A DNA stretch of 64,000 nucleotides from Persicitalea sp038235275 (GTDB lineage Bacteria; Bacteroidota; Bacteroidia; Cytophagales; Spirosomataceae). A program made the position numbers and the translations under genes. Under the pieces are notes generated by a model, which did no database searches, was not told where the DNA came from, and saw only the letters and a list, made by a program, of their open reading frames with translations. How positions within the stretch are numbered: position 1 is the stretch's first letter; each line of letters opens with the position of its first letter. The DNA lies in NCBI GenBank assembly GCA_038235275.1, contig JBBSUC010000022.1, positions 1 through 64,000 of the forward strand. Reading direction: 5' to 3'. Shown one piece after another: positions 27,727 to 36,061 of this stretch.

Positions 27727-28896
27727 ATGTTCAAAATGAAAGCCCAATCCTCCGAAAAACCTCCCAAACCCAAAAAGTCTTTTCTCCGCGAGTGGTCCGA
27801 CTCGCTGCTGTTCGCGGTCATCGCCGCCACACTCATTCGCTTCCTAACCTTTGAGGCCTTTGCCATTCCCACACCTTCGATGGAAAACACCCTGATGGTG
27901 GGCGACTACCTGTTTGTGAGCAAACTGCACTACGGCATCCGCACGCCGAGGACGCCGCTACAGGTGCCGCTTACGCACCAAAAAATATGGGGGACGAACA
28001 TTCCCTCGTACAGCGACGCCATCCAACTCCCCGTGTACCGCACGCCCGGTTTTTCGGATGTGACAAGCGGCGATGTGGTCGTCTTTAACTATCCGCCGCG
28101 CATTGCGGGTGAGCCGGACTACCCAGCCGATTTGAAAACCAATTACATCAAACGCTGCATCGGGACGCCCGGCGATAAAATAGAAGTCCGGCAGGAAAAA
28201 GTGTTGGTGAATGGCCGGAAAATGCCGACCCCGCCCCGCGCCGAAACCTTTTACTTTATTAAAACGAAGGAAGACCTGAACGAACGCTTTTTCCGCCGCT
28301 ACGACATCGTCAACGACTTCAACTCACCCGACGGACCGTTCATCAACTGGCAACCCGTGGAAGCCTACGATGAATCCACAAAGACCAACGTACGCGTGGG
28401 CTACAACGTGAATATGACGGAGGAAGTGCTGACAAAATTCCGGGAAATGGGCTGGATCGAGAGCATTGATCCTACGACCGCATCACCTGGCACACTAAAA
28501 ACGGGCATCTACGGCGGAACTGCCTATCCCTGGAACCGTGATAACTACGGCCCACTAACGGTACCAAAGCAGGGTGTGACGATTCCGATCAACGAAAAAA
28601 CGATTGCGTTGTATGGCCCCGTAATCGAACGCTATGAGGATAATGAGAACGTGGTAATAACGCCGACCAGCGTCAGCGTTGGTGGAAAGGTGATTTCCTC
28701 CTACGCTTTCAAGCAGGATTACTTCTTCATGATGGGCGACAACCGCCACAACTCCGAGGACTCGCGCTATTGGGGCTTTGTCCCCGCCGACCATATCGTG
28801 GGCAAGGCGGTGTTCGTCTGGATGTCCATCGACCCGGTGGCGGATAAAGTTTGGAACAAAATTCGCTGGAATCGGCTGTTTCGGGTGATCGAGTAA
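27727..28896 (+). CDS. lepB: signal peptidase I
   Basis: This 389-residue inner-membrane serine protease removes signal peptides. An N-terminal membrane segment (about 26-45) is followed by the nucleophile Ser51 in PTPSMENTLMVGD. The general-base Lys142 lies in NYIKRCIGTPGDKIEV, and box E MMGDNRHNSEDSRYWGFVP is near the C-terminus. A large insertion between these boxes (about 160-320) is typical of Bacteroidota members. Its stop codon is separated by a single base from the end of the frameshifted histidine kinase on the other strand. Confidence 0.94.
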   Translation: MFKMKAQSSEKPPKPKKSFLREWSDSLLFAVIAATLIRFLTFEAFAIPTPSMENTLMVGDYLFVSKLHYGIRTPRTPLQVPLTHQKIWGTNIPSYSDAIQLPVYRTPGFSDVTSGDVVVFNYPPRIAGEPDYPADLKTNYIKRCIGTPGDKIEVRQEKVLVNGRKMPTPPRAETFYFIKTKEDLNERFFRRYDIVNDFNSPDGPFINWQPVEAYDESTKTNVRVGYNVNMTEEVLTKFREMGWIESIDPTTASPGTLKTGIYGGTAYPWNRDNYGPLTVPKQGVTIPINEKTIALYGPVIERYEDNENVVITPTSVSVGGKVISSYAFKQDYFFMMGDNRHNSEDSRYWGFVPADHIVGKAVFVWMSIDPVADKVWNKIRWNRLFRVIE

Positions 28897-28897
28897 G

Positions 28898-30924
28898 CTA
28901 CACTGGCAAATACACGCTGAACGTTGCCCCCGCGCCTGGCTGGCTGCTGGCCGTGATGGTCCCGCCGTGGTTGACAGCCACTTTCTTGCAGATGGCCAGC
29001 CCGATGCCCGTGCCAGTGTATTGGCTTTTGCCATGCAGCCGCTGGAATACCTCGAAAATGCGGTCCAGGTACTTTACTTCAAAGCCGCCGCCTGCCGTCC
29101 GGGCTGAACTTCGGGGGGTAAATCCGCCGCACTTACTTCGGTGGTAACCACGCGGATAACGGGTTGCGTTTCGGATTTTTGAAATTTGAGCGCATTGCTC
29201 AATAAGTTTTGGAAAAGTTGGTTTAACTGGCTGGCGTCACCCTGCACCACGGGCAGCGGCTCTATTTCAATTGAAGCCTGAGTTTCTCTGATCCTTAGTT
29301 CGAGATTGTGCAACACATCCCTCACTACTTTTTCCAGCGATACTTCATCGGCGGCTTCTTGCCGGGTCGTGATGCGCGAGAAGGTGAGCAGATCGTCGAT
29401 GAGCACCGACATGCGGTTGGCTGCTGACTGCATCCGGTTGAGGTAGTCGGCCCCATCGCCGAGTTGAATCTCGTAGCGCTTTTTGAGAATGTCGCCGAAG
29501 GACTGGATTTTGCGCAAAGGTTCCTGTAAATCGTGGCTGGCCACGTAAGCGAACTGCTGGAGGTTTTCGTTGGAGCGCCGCAGTTCCTGCATCGAGGCTT
29601 CGAGTTGCTGGGTGCGTTGCCTGACCAGTTCATCGAGGCGTATCTGCGTTTGCTTTTGTTCGTGAATGTCGGTGGTCGTTCCCAGCCAGGAAACAATTTC
29701 TCCGGCTTCGTCCCGAATCGCCGTTGCCCGGCCTAAGTGCCAGCGATACGCTCCATCGGTTCGCCGGAGGCGGTATTCCGCCATGTAGGAATCTCCGGTT
29801 TTTAAGGAATGCCGTATTATCTCGATCACGGCGGACAAGTCGTCGGAATGCGTGGTTATTTCCCACCCGACGCTGAAAGTTTCTTCGATGCTCAGCCCCG
29901 TATAGTCGTACCAGCACTGGTTGATAAAGGTGAGTTTACCTTCGGAATCGGTCGTCCAGGCCATATTAGGCATGGTTTCCAACAGAGTCATGAAGCGCGT
30001 TTTTTCGGCTTCCAGTTTTTCGCGGGTCTTCACCTGCTGCGTAATATCCTGCAAAGTGCCATTGAAGCGATAGGCTACCTGGTCTTCTCCAAACCAGGCC
30101 CGGCCTTTGGCCCGCACGATGCGCTCTACGTTCGTGGGGGGAGCGATGAGCGTGTACTCGATGTCGTACCCTCCGCCACTAGCAAAATCCAACGTTTTTT
30201 TAATAGAATCGGTAACAAGTTGTCGATTTTTTTCCGCAATCACGGCAAGAGCGGTCGCCAGTTCGATCTCGACTTCCGGCGGCAGACCAAACCATTCCCG
30301 CAAGCGGTCGTTTCCCGTAAACTTGTTCGTAATCGGGTTATAATCGAAGGTAGCCAGTTCGGCAGACTCGACGGCAAAGTGCAACTGATCCTTGCTCTCG
30401 GCGAGCTTTTGCAGACCGACGACCTTATCGGTTGTTTCTATGCAGGTGACCAATACCCCCGCCACCTGACTCGATTCGTCCAATACGGGAGAGAAGCTAA
30501 ACGTCCAGTACGAATCTTCCAGCCCACCATTGCGGTAAATGGGCATAAACTCATCTTCACTCCAGGTAGCTTCACCGCCGTTTCTGATGTGGGTTGTCAA
30601 AGGTCCGACTGTGTCTTCCCATATAAGGACCCAAACCTCGGAGGCGGGCCGGCCCAGGGCGTGCGGATGATTACCATTGTTACCCAGACTGGGGCGATAG
30701 GCGTCATTATAGAAGCACAGCAGCTCCTCGCCCCAGAATAGAAACATGGGGAACTTGGAGTTGAGCAGGATGCCCAGCGTGGTCCTCAAATTCTGCGGCC
30801 AGGTATCCGGCGGCCCCAGCGGGGTTTGGGTCCAGTCGTGGATGCGGGTCAGGTGGCCCATCTCACCGCCACCGCGCAGGAAAGCAGGTTGAGCCGATCC
30901 GGCGTCCGTAGTAGATTCTTTCAT
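28898..30924 (-). pseudogene. PAS-domain sensor histidine kinase, frameshifted by a deletion that removes the G1 box
   Basis: The intact frame encodes 616 residues from 30924 to 29074: an N-terminal PAS-like domain (WTQTPLGPPDTWPQNLR), two more PAS domains (about 175-300, 310-420) and HisKA with YVASHDLQEPLRKIQSFG (His near 463). The ATPase domain starts normally (N box LFQNLLSNALKFQ) but the frame then ends QPGRQAAALK-stop. The rest of the domain continues in another frame from about 29085 to 28898 (KYLDRIFEVFQRLHGKSQ, YTGTGIGLAICKKVAVNHGG, FSVYLPV-stop). The DxGxG G1 segment that normally precedes it is absent. A deletion of 3n+1 bases therefore removed G1 and shifted the frame. The kinase is probably inactive. 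No response regulator gene is adjacent. Confidence 0.88.
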
Positions 30925-31056
30925 TAAAGGGAGCGGGTTTACACGCTGGGTAAATATACGTCAATACCTCACAGTATTGAAACTGCGGGCTATCAGGAGG
31001 TAGTTAAACCATTTTGGCGATTAGGCCTCTATCAGGCAGCTCCGGCAACCAATGGC

Positions 31057-31069
31057 ACGTTATTAACGT
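31057..31069. promoter_or_regulatory. small palindrome upstream of the DUF547 gene
   Basis: ACGTTA-T-TAACGT is a perfect 13-nt inverted repeat about 40 nt before the ATG. No promoter box is clear near it. It may be an operator; the evidence is weak. Confidence 0.3.
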
Positions 31070-31107
31070 ACTTACTAGGGAATTGTCCATAAAATAACAA
31101 AACACTC

Positions 31108-31866
31108 ATGAAACTCAGAAACACAGTTTTTGCCCTAGCTACCGTCCTGGTTATGGTCTCCTGCGGCACTTCTGCCCCTACTTCCAAGTCGGCTCCGATT
31201 GAGCACACGATTTGGGATAAACTCCTGAAAAAGCACGTAGATGACCAAGGATTAGTCGATTACAAAGGTTTTAAGAAAGACGAAGGAGAATTGAAGAAAT
31301 ACCTCGACCTGATTAGTAAGAATGCCCCCGGCAGCAAGTGGAGCCAGGACGAGAAACTGGCCTACTGGATCAATGCCTACAATGCCTACACGGTGCAACT
31401 GATTCTGGATCACTACCCCCTGAAAAGCATTAAGGACATTGGCTCATCCATCAAAATTCCCTTCGTCAACACGCCCTGGGACGTTAAGTTCATCGAGATC
31501 GGTGGCAAGAAGATGGACTTGAACAACATCGAACACGGCATCATCCGCAAGCAATTCAACGAACCCCGCATTCACTTCGCCGTCGTGTGTGCTGCCATGT
31601 CCTGCCCGCCGCTGCGCAACGAAGCCTACACTGCCGACAAGCTCGACAAGCAGCTCGATGATCAGGGACGGGCTTTTTTGAATAACCCCAGGCTCAACGA
31701 AGTGACGAAAGACAAGGCCAGCGTTTCTAAGATTCTGGACTGGTACGGTGGTGATTTCAAGAAGAAGATGCCGATCAAAGACTGGATCAACAAATACGCC
31801 AAGACCAAGCTAGAGACGAATAACATCTCCTACAAGGATTACAAGTGGGCGTTGAATGAGCAATGA
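31108..31866 (+). CDS. DUF547 domain lipoprotein
   Basis: This 252-residue protein has a lipoprotein signal with the lipobox LVMVSCGTS near residue 19. The DUF547 core follows: LAYWINAYNAYTVQLILDHYP, IKDIGSSIKIPFVNTPWD, LNNIEHGIIRKQFNEPRIHFAVVCAAMSCPPLRNEA (given in parts) and ILDWYGGDFKK. The family is widespread but lacks an established activity. The conserved His, Cys and Asn residues suggest a papain-like or metal-binding fold. The gene is monocistronic. Its end faces the convergent Gfo/Idh gene across a palindromic repeat. Confidence 0.87.
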   Translation: MKLRNTVFALATVLVMVSCGTSAPTSKSAPIEHTIWDKLLKKHVDDQGLVDYKGFKKDEGELKKYLDLISKNAPGSKWSQDEKLAYWINAYNAYTVQLILDHYPLKSIKDIGSSIKIPFVNTPWDVKFIEIGGKKMDLNNIEHGIIRKQFNEPRIHFAVVCAAMSCPPLRNEAYTADKLDKQLDDQGRAFLNNPRLNEVTKDKASVSKILDWYGGDFKKKMPIKDWINKYAKTKLETNNISYKDYKWALNEQ

Positions 31867-31872
31867 TCTCAA

Positions 31873-31951
31873 TTTTGAATGATAGAATGAGTGAATATTG
31901 CTTTCGCCGACAAAAGCCTATTCTATCATTCACTCATTCTATCATTCAAAA
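31873..31951. repeat. palindromic repeat between convergent genes, copy 1
   Basis: Arms 31873-31896 and 31928-31951 are a perfect 24-nt inverted repeat containing GATAGAATGAGTGAAT, with a 31-nt loop. It fills the gap between the DUF547 gene and the convergent Gfo/Idh gene. T-rich ends on both sides make it a plausible bidirectional terminator. The same core recurs at 45682-45750. Confidence 0.85.
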
Positions 31952-33325
31952 TTATTTTCCGGCCATCTTCAGCGCCTCCGTCGTTGTATAATATTTCGTA
32001 ATCATGTTCGGAACTTCCCAGTCGGGAAGTTTTCCGTCCTTCAGGTACTCCATGTACTTGCGGGCGACCTGGGCGAAGTGCTGCTCGTGGCCGTTGTCGT
32101 ATTTGGCGGGAATCATCACTTGCCAGCCCTTGGCGTCTTTTTTCAACTCAATGCCGGGGTACAACGCTTCCACCTTTTTGAATGCTTCTGCCATGCCTTC
32201 GGCGTAACCTTCCGGCTGGCCAACGGACTCGATGTAAAGCATGGGCTTGTAATTCTGATCCTTGCCCTGCCGGATGATGAGGTTGGCTTTGGAGCCGCGC
32301 ATGATGGAGTAATGCGTGTCGGCCGTGCCTTCGGGTGCCTGGAAATTCCAAAGCACTTTAACCTGGGCGTGGATGCCTTTCAGCGTGTAGTTTATTTCGC
32401 CATTGGCGTACACACTCAGCGTACTATCTTTTACGGACGAGGTCAGGTAGTCGGGGTAGCTGTCCAGCTTTGTGACTAGCTTGAACTGCGAGGGCGTCAG
32501 GTCGGTGGTCCAGCGCCTGGCCGAAATCAGGCTTACGTCGCTGGGACTCAAAACCTGTTCCGGGAATGCCGCCCACTGGATCAAGTCTACCAAGTGGGTG
32601 TTGACGTCCACGATGCCCTCGCCCTGTTGCTTTACGTCAAAGAACCAGGCGGGCCGCACCAACGGACTGCCCGACACGATTTTGGAAAAATGGTGGACGC
32701 TCTCCTTGCTGATGGCGGGCTGCTCGGTAGTGCCTTTTTGCAGTTCGCCAAAAATGGCTTCCTGCTTGGCCAATTCTTTTTGCAGCGCATTCGTGATTTC
32801 GTAGCGCTCGGTCATAATGTCGTAGAGCAGCACGTTGTTTTTCTTGGCCGAGTCAAAGGCTTTTTTCAGCAATTCAAAACCATCGGAGTCAATCGCCATG
32901 GGCTTGTCGGCCAGCACATTCAGGCCCGCATCCACGCTTTGTTTGATATAATTGGTCTTTTTCTGGTTATTTCCCGCCAGTACCACTACGTTGCCGGCCT
33001 TGTCGGCCAGCATTTTTTCCAGATAATCCGGTCCGGTGTACACCTCTTCTTTCCAATGTGTGGGCGACTCGGCGCGAGTATTATACTGATCGACTTTGGC
33101 CATGTATGCTTTCACCTCCGGCCCGTCGGGCGCATAGACGTGCACCACGGAATCCACCTGATCGTAGGCTGTATTTTGTAACAGATCCGCGTGGAAATGA
33201 CCGGGATCCAGGACGATGAGCCGCAGTTTGTCGGGCGAGTCGGTGGTTTCTTTGGTGGTATTGCAGCCTTGGTGCATAGCCGAGATGGCAATTAGGGCGG
33301 AGAGAGTTAGGGTTTTCTTTAACAC
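31952..33325 (-). CDS. Gfo/Idh/MocA-family oxidoreductase, lipoprotein
   Basis: This 457-residue protein has a lipoprotein signal (LSALIAISAMHQGC) and then a Rossmann-type NAD(P)-binding domain (LRLIVLDPGHFHADLLQ, VVVLAGNNQKKTNYIKQSVD, LNVLADKPMAID). DKPM replaces the usual EKP lysine motif and keeps the Lys. The C-terminal half (GIVDVNTHLVDLIQWAAFP onwards) matches the oxidoreductase C-terminal type found in Bacteroidota secreted members. Substrates are probably carbohydrates but not known. It lies 70 nt after nagA on the same strand. An exported NAD(P)-dependent fold is unusual because cofactor supply in the periplasm is unclear. Confidence 0.85.
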   Translation of the reverse strand: MLKKTLTLSALIAISAMHQGCNTTKETTDSPDKLRLIVLDPGHFHADLLQNTAYDQVDSVVHVYAPDGPEVKAYMAKVDQYNTRAESPTHWKEEVYTGPDYLEKMLADKAGNVVVLAGNNQKKTNYIKQSVDAGLNVLADKPMAIDSDGFELLKKAFDSAKKNNVLLYDIMTERYEITNALQKELAKQEAIFGELQKGTTEQPAISKESVHHFSKIVSGSPLVRPAWFFDVKQQGEGIVDVNTHLVDLIQWAAFPEQVLSPSDVSLISARRWTTDLTPSQFKLVTKLDSYPDYLTSSVKDSTLSVYANGEINYTLKGIHAQVKVLWNFQAPEGTADTHYSIMRGSKANLIIRQGKDQNYKPMLYIESVGQPEGYAEGMAEAFKKVEALYPGIELKKDAKGWQVMIPAKYDNGHEQHFAQVARKYMEYLKDGKLPDWEVPNMITKYYTTTEALKMAGK

Positions 33326-33395
33326 AGTTTTTTTGATTGAAACCGGGTCGCCGGTGCGATTGAGAGTTGAAAATGTCGTTTTTCTGGGCTGCCGA

Positions 33396-34583
33396 TCATG
33401 CTGAATAGACTACCTTCCCATCGATGATCGTCATACTGACGTCGATGTTTTCATCAAACAAAACCACATCAGCCACCTTTCCTACTGTCAGTGAGCCGAG
33501 GGAATCTTGCTGCCCCATAATGCGGGCGGGGGTAGTTGACGCCATTTTCACGGCATCCAGCAGGGGTACATGGGCTTGCTGTGTGATCGTACGGACCAGT
33601 CGATCGGCGGTAGCGACGCTACCCGCAAAGGCGGTGCGGTCAGGGAGTTTGGCCACGCCATCCTCCACCAGCACTTTCAAGCCGTTATCGAGCGGGCCCA
33701 GGATACTGTCGCCGGGCGGCAGGGAAGCGGCCCGCATGGCGTCGGTGATGAGGGCAATGCGGTCAGGGCCTTTTATTTTATAGATCAATTGCAAAAGCGG
33801 CGGCGGCAGGTGAATGCCGTCGGTAATGATTTCAACGTCCATCTCATCCAGCAAAAAGGCGCTTTCCACTGCCCCGGCGTAACGGAAAGCGTCGCGGCGG
33901 GTCACGCCCAACATAGCCGAATAGAGGTGCGTCATCAGCGTGTAGCCGTTTTCGGCGGCCAGCACCACATCCTCGTGAATGGCTTCGGTGTGCGCCACCG
34001 ACGCAATGATGCCCTGCGAGCGTAAAATTCGCCCCATTTCCAAAGCACCCGGTAGTTCGGGTGCAACGCTCCAGCGCGTGACGGAGCCATTGGCGCGGCG
34101 GATAATTTCTCGATATTCTGTCGGATCGGGGTTGCGAATGTAACGCGGGTCCTGCGCCCCGCGCTGGTTCATGGCGAAGTAAGGCCCTTCCAGATGCATG
34201 CCCAGAAATTTCGCTCCGTTTTGGTTGGCGCGGTTCGCCTCCTCGTACAATTCCAGCGTTCGGAACAGCGATTCCTGGCTACTGGTGAGCGTCGTGGGTA
34301 CCATTGCCGTGGTGCCGAAACGGGCGTGGGTTTTGGCTATTTCAAGAAACGCTTCCACGCTCCCGTCCATGAAATCGTGGCCACCGCCGCCGTGAACGTG
34401 CAGCTCGATAAAGCCCGGCGAAACGTACTTTCCCTGAGCGTCGATTTCGGGTAAGTCGGGCGTTTCTCGGCCCGCTTCCAACACGGCAGTGATTATGCCC
34501 TCCACCACCACCAAAGTACCTTTTGGCAGCATACGATAGGGTGTCAGAAGTGTGCCGTTGGTTATCTTAAAAGAAGAGGACAT
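33396..34583 (-). CDS. nagA: N-acetylglucosamine-6-phosphate deacetylase
   Basis: This 395-residue amidohydrolase yields GlcN-6-P and acetate. PGFIELHVHGGGGHDFMDGS near 55-74 is the metal and substrate loop, and HLEGPYF near 130 carries the catalytic Glu. His residues in SVAHTEAIHEDV and MTHLYSAMLGVTRRD follow, and LITDAMRAASLPPGDS holds the catalytic Asp. It lies 11 nt after nagB, forming a GlcNAc catabolic pair. The neighbouring kinase and regulator suggest a linked two-component control. Confidence 0.95.
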   Translation of the reverse strand: MSSSFKITNGTLLTPYRMLPKGTLVVVEGIITAVLEAGRETPDLPEIDAQGKYVSPGFIELHVHGGGGHDFMDGSVEAFLEIAKTHARFGTTAMVPTTLTSSQESLFRTLELYEEANRANQNGAKFLGMHLEGPYFAMNQRGAQDPRYIRNPDPTEYREIIRRANGSVTRWSVAPELPGALEMGRILRSQGIIASVAHTEAIHEDVVLAAENGYTLMTHLYSAMLGVTRRDAFRYAGAVESAFLLDEMDVEIITDGIHLPPPLLQLIYKIKGPDRIALITDAMRAASLPPGDSILGPLDNGLKVLVEDGVAKLPDRTAFAGSVATADRLVRTITQQAHVPLLDAVKMASTTPARIMGQQDSLGSLTVGKVADVVLFDENIDVSMTIIDGKVVYSA

Positions 34584-34594
34584 TATCAGGTAAT

Positions 34595-35335
34595 TCAGGA
34601 AAGCAAAGAGGCCGAATTTTTGTCCAAATACAGCATGCAGTCGTCGTGCGTCCGCAGAATCCCCGCCGGATAGTCACGGCTGATGGGACGCTCCACGCAG
34701 TCTTTTACGGCCTGCGCCTTGCGCTCATCGGGAACGGAACAAACGATGGACTTTGATTTGAGAATCTGCGGAATAGACATACTGATGGCCTGCTTTGGCA
34801 CGTCGTCCATCGTGGCAAACCAGCCCTCGTTGAACTGCTGGCGGCGGCAGGCCTCGTCCAATTCGACTACGATGTAGGCGTCTTTGGTGTAGAAATCCGC
34901 CGGAGGATCGTTAAAAGCCAAGTGGCCGTTTTCGCCAATGCCCACCTGCGCCATGTCGATCGGATGCGCTTTAATCAACTCGCCTAGCCGGGCGCATTCC
35001 TGTGCCGGGTCGGCCTCACCGTCGATGAGGTAGTAAGCTTTCAGCGCGGGAACCTGGTCGATAAAGCGCTCCTGCAAATACTTCCGAAAACTAGCCGGAG
35101 CCGTGATAGGTAAGCCGATGTATTCGTCGAGGTGGAACATGACGACTTTACTCCAATCAATATCGTCGTGCGTGAGGAGCCGTTGCAGGGTTTCAAACTG
35201 GCTCGTCCCGGTGGCCAGGATGATATTGGCCTGTCCATTTTCGGCAATGGCATTCTTAATGATTTCAGCGGCCCGGTCGCCGGATTTTTGGCCCAGTTCC
35301 CGGGCGTTTTCGGAGCGGTCAATGTTGAATTTCAT
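34595..35335 (-). CDS. nagB: glucosamine-6-phosphate deaminase
   Basis: This 246-residue enzyme converts GlcN-6-P to Fru-6-P and ammonia. The phosphate-binding ILATGTSQFETLQRLL is near 37-52, the catalytic Asp is in FHLDEYIGLP near 71, and IGENGHLAFNDPPADF near 135 is the NagB signature. It starts 9 nt after the frameshifted LytTR regulator. The product feeds glycolysis together with NagA. No transporter or PTS gene is adjacent. Confidence 0.95.
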   Translation of the reverse strand: MKFNIDRSENARELGQKSGDRAAEIIKNAIAENGQANIILATGTSQFETLQRLLTHDDIDWSKVVMFHLDEYIGLPITAPASFRKYLQERFIDQVPALKAYYLIDGEADPAQECARLGELIKAHPIDMAQVGIGENGHLAFNDPPADFYTKDAYIVVELDEACRRQQFNEGWFATMDDVPKQAISMSIPQILKSKSIVCSVPDERKAQAVKDCVERPISRDYPAGILRTHDDCMLYLDKNSASLLS

Positions 35336-35344
35336 GGGTTGTTC

Positions 35345-36056
35345 TCAAAATTTCAGAAGCGCTTTGATTTCTTCCAGTTTCCCTTCGTACGATGCCCCCA
35401 CGGGAATCTCCCGCTCGCCCACCCAAACGGCGTACCGACTGATTTTCTGCACCTTTGGCACGGCCACCGCAAAAGAGCGGTGAAGCCGGACAAACTGCCG
35501 TTCGGGCAGTGTGAGCAGGGCATCGGCCAGGCTTTGTCGGCTGAGGAGTTGGCGGTTCGGCAGGACGTAATGCACGTAGTTTCCCTCCGCTTCCAGATAG
35601 CAAAGGTCTTTCAACCACACTTTCTCCTGTTCATAGCCCGTTTTTACGAAAATAAATAGATCAGATATCGGACTATCGCCGAGTGCCTTTTGCCGCAGTT
35701 GCTTTGCTTCCAGGGCTTTATTACAAGCCCGCGCGAAGCGGGCCAGCGAATACGGTTTGAGCAAGTAATCGACTGTATTCAGTTCAAATCCCCTTCACCG
35801 CGTACTCAGAATAAGCGGTGGAGAAAATCACCATCGGCACTTTTTGCAGGCAGTCCAGAAACTCGATGCCCGATATGTCCGGCATTTTGATGTCCAGAAA
35901 AAGCAGGTCGATTTGGTGTTGCTGCAAATACGGAATAGCCCGGAAAGCATCGGTAAAAGTAGCACTCAACGCAACGAAAGGTACCTTGTCCGCGTGTATC
36001 TGGATGACTTCCAGGGCGCGGGGTTCGTCGTCGATGGCAATGGCGGAAAGCGTCAT
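35345..36056 (-). pseudogene. LytTR-family response regulator, frameshifted in a G4 run
   Basis: Two ORFs together form one LytR/AlgR regulator. The receiver (36056-35784) has AIAIDDEPRALEV, the phospho-acceptor Asp55 in LFLDIKMPDISG and FSTAYSEYAVKG. It then hits a TGA (35784-35786) after GGGG at 35790-35793. Removing one G restores KGFELNTVDYLLKPYSLARF and joins the second part (from about 35764), a LytTR DNA-binding domain (KVWLKDLCYLEAEGNYVHY, FVRLHRSFAVAV, GERREIPV-like end). So one extra G breaks the gene. It may be a true mutation, a sequencing error in a homopolymer, or programmed slippage. It lies 5 nt after the kinase gene and 9 nt before nagB. Confidence 0.9.
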
Positions 36057-36061
36057 GTGAG

